Below, piece after piece: positions 32,751 through 39,522 of a DNA stretch of 64,000 bases (the stretch's first letter is position 1; each line of letters starts with the position of its first letter). The position numbers and the translations under genes were made by a program. Source of the DNA: Candidatus Parvarchaeota archaeon (GTDB lineage Archaea; Nanobdellota; Nanobdellia; WJKC01); NCBI GenBank assembly GCA_030615175.1, contig JAUWZX010000002.1:1-64000 (forward strand), in the 5' to 3' direction. The notes under the pieces are model-generated. The model saw nothing but the letters and a program-made list of their open reading frames with translations, ran no database searches and was not told where the DNA came from.

Positions 32751-33275
32751 ATGAAGTGCCCTTCTTGCAGTGAACGGACTGGCAAGGACTGGAAGTACTG
32801 TCCTTACTGTGGTTACACGCTTCCAAGAGAACCGCGATTCAAGGACTTAATGAACAATAATGTGATGAGAGAATTAAGACGCATTTTCAGAGGTCTTGGC
32901 ATGACAGCAAAACATGAACAATCAAAAGAGCATTTTATAATCAGGATTAAAACTAATACAGGTCCTGACATCAAATTCGAATCAGGCAAGGGGATAACTC
33001 ATGAATCATCTTCAAAATTCTTAAAAATGCCTGAAGACCTTATAGAACCGGAAGTTGAAGTTAAACAATTCCTTAATGAAATGACAATAAAGGCAGAACT
33101 GCCAGGAGTTAAGAAACTTGATAATGTATTACTCAAGAGGGTTGGCGAATCAATAGAGATAAGGGCGGTGGCTAAGAAAAAAGGATACTTCAGGGTACTG
33201 CACGTGCCAAAGGAATTCATGCTTGAAAGCAAAAAACTTAATAAAGGATTACTAGAATTAAAACTTAGGGTGTGA
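32751..33275 (+). CDS. Zinc-ribbon protein with Hsp20/CS-like domain
   Basis: A 174-aa protein. The N-terminal ribbon is CPSCSERTGKDWKYCPYCG (3-21), with two CxxC pairs. After a helical linker, residues about 95-174 have the alpha-crystallin/CS fold pattern: MTIKAELPGVKKLDNVLLKR, then SIEIRAV, RVLHVPKEF and the final LLELKLRV. The linkage of ribbon to sHSP-like domain suggests a targeted chaperone. The NAC gene starts 8 bp later, consistent with a protein-folding operon at the ribosome. Confidence 0.75.
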   Translation: MKCPSCSERTGKDWKYCPYCGYTLPREPRFKDLMNNNVMRELRRIFRGLGMTAKHEQSKEHFIIRIKTNTGPDIKFESGKGITHESSSKFLKMPEDLIEPEVEVKQFLNEMTIKAELPGVKKLDNVLLKRVGESIEIRAVAKKKGYFRVLHVPKEFMLESKKLNKGLLELKLRV

Positions 33276-33283
33276 ATTAATAA

Positions 33284-33604
33284 ATGATGATTAACCCTGG
33301 CATGATGAAGAAATTAATGAAGCAATTAAACATGAAGGAAATTGAAGCAACTGAAGTTATAATCAAAACTCCTGAAAAAAATATAGTGATTAAGAACCCT
33401 GCAGTTCAGCAAATGAAGATGAGCGGTCAAGACGTCTTTCAAGTAAGCGGTGAAGTCATTGAAGAGGAAGAGGGCGTAATTGAAGTAAGTGAAGAAGATA
33501 TTAAATTAATAATGGAAAAAACAGGCAAGTCAAGGAACAAAGTAATGGACGCGCTTGCAGAAACTGAAGGCGACATTGCAGGGGCAATACTGAAACTAAG
33601 TTAA
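33284..33604 (+). CDS. nac: Nascent polypeptide-associated complex protein
   Basis: A 106-aa archaeal NAC, homodimer at the ribosome exit tunnel. The NAC domain is at about 15-62 (IEATEVIIKTPEKNIVI, QDVFQVSGEV), and the C-terminal UBA domain at about 66-105 (EEDIKLIMEKTGKSRNKVMDAL, EGDIAGAILKL). The UBA domain matches family signature. The start MMINPGMMKKLMKQ may be at Met1 or Met2. Operonic with the zinc-ribbon/Hsp20-like gene. Confidence 0.94.
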   Translation: MMINPGMMKKLMKQLNMKEIEATEVIIKTPEKNIVIKNPAVQQMKMSGQDVFQVSGEVIEEEEGVIEVSEEDIKLIMEKTGKSRNKVMDALAETEGDIAGAILKLS

Positions 33605-33611
33605 TGTTAAA

Positions 33612-35180
33612 TTAATCCTTCTTAATTAATAATTCAAGCATGCTGGCGTAAGCTGGGCGCGTAATGGTAACGCCAATAACTGAACCAATCATTGTTGTAA
33701 GAGCAAACCCTCTCAGTAATCCGCCGCCAGCAGCGAGCAATGGAATCATGCTCGCGAAGATAGCAGCAAAAGAAGCAAAAATTACGAAGAAAGCATTCTT
33801 TAATCTTCGTTTAAAACTCTTAATGACCTCACCCCTCTCCCTTCTCAACACTTCATCAGTAATGATTATCTGATCATTCAGTCCAATGCCAACAGCAGCC
33901 ATAATGCCTGCAATAGAGGCAAGGTCAAGAGTCCAGTTAATAAGAGCTGCAATCCCTAAAGTACTGATTATTTCAACAAGAATTACAATAATGATTGGCA
34001 GCACAATCTTATAATTCCTGTAACGCAATCCAATGATTAAGTCAACAATGATTAATGCAATGATGAATACAATGAATATGTTGGCTGCGAATTCCCTCCC
34101 AAGAGCAGGGCTTAAAGTTTCAACGCTTACAATATCAAGTTTTACTGGAAGCCTCCTTGACTGAAGTATTGCCTGAAGTTTTCTCATCTCATTCTGCGCT
34201 TCAACCTTTGACAGCCTCATGCCAATAATGGTTGCCTGAGTTAATACTTGACCCTGAATGCTCGTTGGAATCCTTAAATCGCCATCCTCAATTAACTGCT
34301 TGTCAAGGTATAAGCTAAGAGTATCATTTAAATAACAGCCCTCAGAACCGCACTCACCAACTTCTAATCCGCGAGTAACGTTAGCAAAACGCTCAGCACC
34401 AACCGCGTTAATATCAACCTGGAAACTGAAACGCCAAGCAATCTGCCCTCCCTCACCCTCGCCAACGTAAACAGGCTGCAATCCAACATGACACTGAACT
34501 CCTGAAATGCATACTGATAATATATCATCACCAGTGAATACAGTGATATTCCCGACCCTGCCTTCAAAATCACCTTCCTTTTCTAAAAGAGTCTTAACAT
34601 CATCCTCCGTAGCGCCAGCGAACTCAATCCTAATGTATTGAGTGCCTGACAAGTCAGTCACGAAACTGACAGGCACTTCCTTTAAACCGAATAAGTTAAG
34701 CCTCTGCCTTAAAACTTCAAGAATATTCTCAATCTCAGCGCTGTCAAGAGTCTTATTAGGTATTAATAAAACTTTAGTGCCTCCTTCAATTTCCAAGCCG
34801 AAATGAAGATTTGAAGTCTTAACAGGTCCAACGCTTAAGCCAAGATAAGTTTCATTATCACGTTCGCCTGCAATGAAGGGGTAAGCATCCTCCTCAACGT
34901 AAATGTAAGGGAATTTTTCAGTCTTATAAGAAAGCTTGACTAAATCACCAGTCCTGTACTGCTTAATTAATTCATTATACTCAGCTAAGTCACTAACAGG
35001 GCTACCATTAACTTTAGTGATTACGTAACCAGTCCTTAAACCCTGACTTGCCGGTGCCCTAACGCCTTCAACAAGGACTCCAGGCACTCCTTTGAACGGA
35101 TGAATGGCAAGTATTGACACAATTATTAAGATTATGAATAATAAAATCTTCCACTCCTCAAGCAGTCTAACTAATTTCAT
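33612..35180 (-). CDS. secD: Protein-export membrane protein SecD
   Basis: A 522-aa RND-type membrane protein that works with SecF to assist SecYEG. After the first helix (about 13-31), a periplasm-equivalent domain contains a PDZ-like part, the D1 motif LHFGLEIEGGTKV (about 125-137) and a large soluble region. Five helices follow from about 365, with the D4-like LASIAGIMAAVGIGLNDQIIITDE. ATG 35180 is preferred: MKLVRLLEEWK begins the protein and GGAAGGGC precedes it. The frame extends upstream to 35288 without conserved residues. Confidence 0.93.
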   Translation of the reverse strand: MKLVRLLEEWKILLFIILIIVSILAIHPFKGVPGVLVEGVRAPASQGLRTGYVITKVNGSPVSDLAEYNELIKQYRTGDLVKLSYKTEKFPYIYVEEDAYPFIAGERDNETYLGLSVGPVKTSNLHFGLEIEGGTKVLLIPNKTLDSAEIENILEVLRQRLNLFGLKEVPVSFVTDLSGTQYIRIEFAGATEDDVKTLLEKEGDFEGRVGNITVFTGDDILSVCISGVQCHVGLQPVYVGEGEGGQIAWRFSFQVDINAVGAERFANVTRGLEVGECGSEGCYLNDTLSLYLDKQLIEDGDLRIPTSIQGQVLTQATIIGMRLSKVEAQNEMRKLQAILQSRRLPVKLDIVSVETLSPALGREFAANIFIVFIIALIIVDLIIGLRYRNYKIVLPIIIVILVEIISTLGIAALINWTLDLASIAGIMAAVGIGLNDQIIITDEVLRRERGEVIKSFKRRLKNAFFVIFASFAAIFASMIPLLAAGGGLLRGFALTTMIGSVIGVTITRPAYASMLELLIKKD

Positions 35181-35248
35181 TAGCCCTTCCTCTCCCTCAG
35201 GGGGCAAGCCCCCTTGAGCAACCCCCAAAAATACATTACTAAACCCAT
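35180..35248 (-). CDS. 22-codon frame linking secF and secD
   Basis: From ATG 35248 a frame of 22 codons (beginning MGLVMYFWGLLKG, ending PLRERKG) ends in TAA at 35182-35180. Its ATG shares a base with the secF stop (TAATG), and its stop shares a base with the secD ATG (TAATG). The N-terminal half is hydrophobic. A copy of the purine-rich GGAGAGGAAG ribosome-binding-like sequence precedes each ATG. It may be a coupling peptide that carries ribosomes from secF to secD; it could also be chance. Confidence 0.4.
   Translation of the reverse strand: MGLVMYFWGLLKGACPLRERKG
35199..35214. repeat. GC-rich hairpin between secF and secD
   Basis: AGGGGGC (35199-35205) and GCCCCCT (35208-35214) flank AA, forming a very stable stem in otherwise AT-rich sequence. 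It lies within the 22-codon frame, about 20 bp upstream of the secD start, so it may slow ribosomes or modulate secD translation. Confidence 0.7.
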
Positions 35249-36132
35249 TAACTCTTCCTCTCCAAGTAAATCCTTTGCAGTCCAGCACTCAAGATATAAG
35301 TATTAATTACATCACTAAATGAACCAATAAGAAGGACTAATGCAATGCTCCTAATTAATTCAATATTAGTTAATAAAAACATGACAGAGTAAGTCGTTAT
35401 TGCTGCAAGACTCATTGTTGCCTCAGTCTTTAAAGACATCTTAAGCCGGTCAATTACCGAGCCGTCCCTGCGCTTAATAATATTACTCGCAAGTAATATA
35501 TCACTATCAGTTGAATAAGCAATAATCATTAGTAGCGCGCCAATACTAGCAACACTTAAACTGGCGCCTAATAAGTTAAGCACGGCAATAATGTTAACAA
35601 CATCAGCAATTGTTGAAATGATTATTGAAAAACTCGGCAGAGGATTCCTGAAATAATAAAAAACAACGAACGACATCAAGATGAATGATATTAAAATTAT
35701 TATTAATGAATCAGTAAAGAAGTTTGAAGCAATCACTGCTGACTGCATGCCAATATTAAAGTTCTCGCTAGTTAATTCAATACTTAACTTGCCTCCTAAG
35801 ACGCTCACTGCTTCATCCCTGCTTAACTCAAGCGAAGTGCGGAACTCATAACCAATCACGTGTCCAGTTAAAGGATTAATTAAGTGAATAATGCTTGAAT
35901 CAGTACTCCAGACGTCAGCAGCCCAATCCATTAATTCATCCAAATCATAATGATTACTTGTGTAAACAGTCATGCTAGTACCGCCCTTCAAACTAATATC
36001 CTTACTGAAGAATTCGCCAGTCGTTGCCTTAGTGTAAATTATAACGCTAACTGAGAAAACAAGGATTAACACAGGAATAATCATTAACTTCTTATAGTCT
36101 TTTTCATAAAGTCTTAAAAGCCTTGTGAACAT
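35248..36132 (-). CDS. secF: Protein-export membrane protein SecF
   Basis: A 294-aa partner of SecD. Six hydrophobic helices: one at about 20-35 and five from about 120 to 285, with the D1-like DISLKGGTSMTVY before the soluble loop and ASIGALLMIIAYSTDSDILL as the conserved membrane segment. ATG 36132 (MFTRLLRLYEKDYKK) is chosen over an upstream GTG. secF precedes secD in the same operon, the usual archaeal order. A minus-strand TATA-like TTTATAA lies upstream near 36171-36177. Confidence 0.93.
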   Translation of the reverse strand: MFTRLLRLYEKDYKKLMIIPVLILVFSVSVIIYTKATTGEFFSKDISLKGGTSMTVYTSNHYDLDELMDWAADVWSTDSSIIHLINPLTGHVIGYEFRTSLELSRDEAVSVLGGKLSIELTSENFNIGMQSAVIASNFFTDSLIIILISFILMSFVVFYYFRNPLPSFSIIISTIADVVNIIAVLNLLGASLSVASIGALLMIIAYSTDSDILLASNIIKRRDGSVIDRLKMSLKTEATMSLAAITTYSVMFLLTNIELIRSIALVLLIGSFSDVINTYILSAGLQRIYLERKS

Positions 36133-36252
36133 GAATACTAACACAAAATAATAAATATGATTATAAAGTTTTTTATAAATGAAAACTGGAGTGATAGTCT
36201 AACCAACATGACATAATATTATTAAAACAGAAATACTTTTCTTTTGGTTAAG

Positions 36253-36271
36253 CTTTTCTTTTTAAGAAAAG
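36253..36271 (+). repeat. Hairpin just upstream of tRNA-Pro
   Basis: CTTTTCTT (36253-36260) and AAGAAAAG (36264-36271) form a perfect 8-bp stem with a TTT loop, ending 4 bp before the tRNA. Could be a pre-tRNA 5' leader structure. The region 36133-36252 otherwise holds only AT-rich promoter-like sequence. Confidence 0.55.
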
Positions 36272-36275
36272 GTTA

Positions 36276-36388
36276 GGGGCGGTAGTCTAGCTTGGTCAGG
36301 ACCCAGCGTTCGGGACGCTGAAACCGGAGTTCAAATACGCGTAAGTGGACTTCAAACCGTTTACTGGTTGAATGTCTCCGCCGCCTCA
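36276..36388 (+). tRNA. tRNA-Pro (CGG) with an intron in the T-loop
   Basis: The 113-bp gene folds to a 74-nt cloverleaf once 39 nt are removed. Acceptor GGGGCGG/CCGCCTC, D stem GTCT/GGAC with GG in the loop, anticodon stem CAGCG/CGCTG with loop TTCGGGA (anticodon CGG, 36311-36313), T stem CGGAG (36325-36329) and CTCCG (36376-36380), discriminator A. The T loop TTCAAAT is followed by an insert at about 36337-36375, so the intron is at position 59/60 or 60/61. A bulge-helix-bulge can be drawn: exon TTCAA pairs with intron TTGAA, with 3-nt bulges ATA and TGT. A T7 run follows the gene. Confidence 0.85.
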
Positions 36389-36395
36389 TTTTTTT
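36389..36395 (+). terminator. T-run after tRNA-Pro
   Basis: Seven consecutive T residues begin immediately after the discriminator base, a fitting archaeal termination signal for the tRNA transcript. Confidence 0.6.
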
Positions 36396-36405
36396 ATGAT
36401 TTAAA

Positions 36406-36451
36406 GGGGGGTGGGTATGCTCTAGGGAGGCTGAAAACCTCCGCCGCCTCA
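36406..36451 (+). pseudogene. Degenerate copy of the tRNA-Pro 3' end
   Basis: The last 13 bases, CTCCGCCGCCTCA at 36439-36451, are identical to the T-stem and acceptor 3' half of tRNA-Pro (36376-36388). Just before them, GCTGAAAAC resembles the GCTGAAAC that follows the anticodon stem. The rest only faintly resembles a tRNA. GGAGG and CCTCC surround a 7-base loop. A tRNA remnant or a duplicated 3' end, not a working tRNA. Confidence 0.5.
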
Positions 36452-36499
36452 CTCTCGAAAAATTTATAAGTTAAAGAATGGGAAAAACAAGTAGGTATC

Positions 36500-37984
36500 A
36501 TGAACTCTAGTAACGCGGCGAGAATAATAATTATGTCAGTAATACTTACAGTAATCATTAACACCGCGTTTTCTTCTTATTCAGTAGCAATGTGGGTAGT
36601 GCCTGACTCAGTTAATGTAACAGTATATTACTCAGGGAGCCTTCCAGACACTCATGATGATGAAAAATGCCTTGAAACCAATACCAGTGGCGGAGATCTG
36701 GTATTAGACTTTCCAGGTAACTGCGCGAAGCAACTGCCAGACTGCTTTGAATTAGGATTCCGGTTAATACTAAGCGCTAATGGTTATAATGACGAAAGTT
36801 ACATTCTAAGCCCTGAAAAACCCTCTTTATCAATAGGCACCACTGAGAATAGACACAAAATGCAATTAACCATTGAATTATTATTTCCAGTAGTTGAATT
36901 AATATGGACTGAACCTGAACACCCAAGCACTGATGACAACATCACTGTTTACGCAAGAGCCACTGACGAGGAAACAGGAAGGGATGATATCACCAACTGC
37001 TTATTAAGAATTGACGGCAAACCAGCAGGTTATATGGAAAGCACTTATGACTCATTTAACATAACTGCTCACAAGTTAATAGGCGCGCTGAGCGCCGGCG
37101 CTCACAGCATAGGCGTTGCATGCAAGGACGATGTCAGCGGGTGGGGCGTCCGTTACATAGAGTCATTCACTGTAACGCAGGCAGAAGAGGAAGAAGAAGA
37201 CCCCGAAGACCCCGAAGATCCTGAAGACCCTGAAGAACCGGAAATTGAAGTAAGCGATCAAGTAATCCAGTTAAGAAGATATAACGAATTAATGAATAAA
37301 ATTGAAATCCTATCATTACTCGGCGACAACTACCCTGAAGCCCGCAGCAAGTTAATAGAAGCAGGTGAGAAAATAATTAATGACTTCAACGCTGAATCAT
37401 TATTAAATGAAGTTGAAGAAGAACTGCCGGGAATAATCATTGAAGGCGAGGGCGAACTGGCAGTTAAGCCAGTCACTAATAAACAGGACTTTATCAAGAA
37501 AGTAATTGATTACGAGAACATTCCTCAAGAAATTACAGAAGTAAAATCACTAATCAGAAGCGAAGGCTTAAGTTATGAGAAAAATTTCACATGGTTCACC
37601 ATTAATGATGAAGATAAGTCATTAATAACCCTCAAAGTACTCAGTAAATACTCAAGACCTGACTACATTGTCATTGACGTGCTTAACCATCACAGCATTG
37701 AAGCAGTTCAAACAATTCACTATGATGGGAAAAGCATGACTTACTGGAAAGGACTTAAACAAGGAGTGAACGAGTTCCAGTACATAACAGACGGGTTTGT
37801 TAATGAAGGGTTTGAAACAATAATCTTTGAATTCCCAGAGATTCCAGAAACAAACTTCATCCTTGAAGGGATTACGGGCGCGGCAGCAGCAATAAGCAAA
37901 CTTGACTGGTCATGGATGATTATTTTACTAATGGGCGGCGCGCTTGGATTAGTAATCGGGAAATTAATGCTTATGCGAAAATGA
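36500..37984 (+). CDS. Exported surface protein with Ig-like region and C-terminal anchor
   Basis: A 494-aa membrane-anchored surface protein. A signal peptide or N-terminal helix is at about 7-30. Residues 45-225 look beta-rich and include an Ig-like part (PVVELIWTEPEHPSTDDNIT), with N-glycosylation sequons. An acidic EDPEDPEDPED hinge lies at about 233-246, followed by a helical and beta domain. A C-terminal helix (MIILLMGGALGLVIGKL, about 473-489) with basic tail anchors it, leaving the bulk outside. First of a set of surface protein genes. Confidence 0.7.
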   Translation: MNSSNAARIIIMSVILTVIINTAFSSYSVAMWVVPDSVNVTVYYSGSLPDTHDDEKCLETNTSGGDLVLDFPGNCAKQLPDCFELGFRLILSANGYNDESYILSPEKPSLSIGTTENRHKMQLTIELLFPVVELIWTEPEHPSTDDNITVYARATDEETGRDDITNCLLRIDGKPAGYMESTYDSFNITAHKLIGALSAGAHSIGVACKDDVSGWGVRYIESFTVTQAEEEEEDPEDPEDPEDPEEPEIEVSDQVIQLRRYNELMNKIEILSLLGDNYPEARSKLIEAGEKIINDFNAESLLNEVEEELPGIIIEGEGELAVKPVTNKQDFIKKVIDYENIPQEITEVKSLIRSEGLSYEKNFTWFTINDEDKSLITLKVLSKYSRPDYIVIDVLNHHSIEAVQTIHYDGKSMTYWKGLKQGVNEFQYITDGFVNEGFETIIFEFPEIPETNFILEGITGAAAAISKLDWSWMIILLMGGALGLVIGKLMLMRK

Positions 37985-38023
37985 GAAGTTTTTAATAAGT
38001 AAAAAGACTTAAATTTAATTGTT

Positions 38024-39409
38024 ATGGCTAAAGAATCTGCAGTAATGGCATCAATATTCCTAATACTCCTAGTCACGTACATTATTTACGTATTCATGCT
38101 CCACCCATGGGAAAGGGTTGCGCTATACGCTAAGGCAGGCAAAGTGATTGTAAGCGTCACTGACTGCGACACTAAATACCCAATCCCTAACGCTGAAGTC
38201 AAGTTTTACACAGATGATGGAATACTGCTTGAAGGAGTTACCAACATTGATGGACTAATTAGTTATGAATCACTACCAGTATGCATTAAAATCATAGCAT
38301 CATACTCTGGCGATAAATACGCTGGAATATGCATTGGCGACGGCGACCAGAGAACAGTTAGCTTATGCTTTAACGACCCAACAGTTAACCCTGACATTAT
38401 TTACTCAACAGAATACGTTGGAATCATTGGTGCCATGTCAGGGGAAGCAATTTCATCAAAGAATTACATACCATTCACGCTGTCACACCCTATTGAAACA
38501 GCAACAGCAACCTATCCCGACTATTACCTGTTATCCAATATTTTATGGAGTGAACGCATGGAATTAACTCTTAATGTTAATGAATCAATGACTCATGACA
38601 TCATGCTTTCATTCATATTGAAATCAAAGAAGGATAATCCAAACACGGTTGTAAAACTATCAGGCGTTGAATTATTCAAGGACCAAGTAACTGCAGGTGA
38701 CACCGTGAACGTAACCATCCCTAAAGGACTAATTAATGAATCAATGCAGTTATCAATTAATTGCGAATTCACAGGCTACTACTTCTGGACTACCCAGGAC
38801 TGCGAATTAACTAATATTACTGTCATACAGGAATATTACCTGCCCGTCAACACTGTTCACGAAATCAAGTTCGAGGCTGACTCACTTGAGCGCAGGAGCG
38901 CTACAACGCACATTGAATTCATGATTGACAAGAACACTAATGCAGGAGTTAAGACCTTCATTAATGATTATATAATATTCGAAACTGATAAATTGCAGGC
39001 AACTAATTATGAGGGCTCAGTTAACACTGATGAATTAAACCTCACAGAATCAGACAATACTATGCGCTTTGAATTAACGCCCGGAGGCAACGCCTCATTC
39101 AGCGAGATTAAGTTATGGTTCAGAACTGCCAATGCAACGAGTAATTATGAGGAATTATTCTTCACAGTCCAGTCAGACATTCTTGTATCAGCCAATTACT
39201 TTGAAGCCTTAATTTACATCAATGAAGTACTGCTCGGCGGTGATTTAATATTAACCCTTGACGACGCGATTTACGAAGAGGAAATCACGCATGCCGGCTG
39301 GACAACCATCCGCTTGGATAAAGAAGACATTGACGCATCAAACACTCTGAAACTATCAGCCCGCGACGCTAAATTCTCAATCCAGGACTTAAGGATAAGT
39401 TACACTTAG
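38024..39409 (+). CDS. Membrane-anchored beta-rich surface protein
   Basis: A 461-aa protein with an N-terminal signal-anchor helix (about 9-28). Residues 38-105 resemble a carboxypeptidase regulatory-like beta sandwich (VIVSVTDCDTKYPIPNAEV, TNIDGLISYESLP), a fold common in surface adhesins. The remainder is beta-strand-rich with many N-x-S/T sequons and no C-terminal anchor. 39 bp after the previous gene's stop, same strand. Exact function unknown. Confidence 0.65.
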   Translation: MAKESAVMASIFLILLVTYIIYVFMLHPWERVALYAKAGKVIVSVTDCDTKYPIPNAEVKFYTDDGILLEGVTNIDGLISYESLPVCIKIIASYSGDKYAGICIGDGDQRTVSLCFNDPTVNPDIIYSTEYVGIIGAMSGEAISSKNYIPFTLSHPIETATATYPDYYLLSNILWSERMELTLNVNESMTHDIMLSFILKSKKDNPNTVVKLSGVELFKDQVTAGDTVNVTIPKGLINESMQLSINCEFTGYYFWTTQDCELTNITVIQEYYLPVNTVHEIKFEADSLERRSATTHIEFMIDKNTNAGVKTFINDYIIFETDKLQATNYEGSVNTDELNLTESDNTMRFELTPGGNASFSEIKLWFRTANATSNYEELFFTVQSDILVSANYFEALIYINEVLLGGDLILTLDDAIYEEEITHAGWTTIRLDKEDIDASNTLKLSARDAKFSIQDLRISYT

Positions 39410-39522
39410 AAAAAAATCCTAATTAATAGAACCGAAGGAATAATAAATAAAAAAGGCATTAATAAATACTTAATGAAGGAATATAAAAATCCTAATTACA
39501 GTAATTGCTTGAGGAGTAAGTA

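Noticed and set aside
36406-36451. 3' half of a trans-spliced tRNA
   Set aside because: A complete tRNA-Pro lies just upstream and no matching 5' half is visible; it lacks a proper T-arm, so a remnant is more likely.
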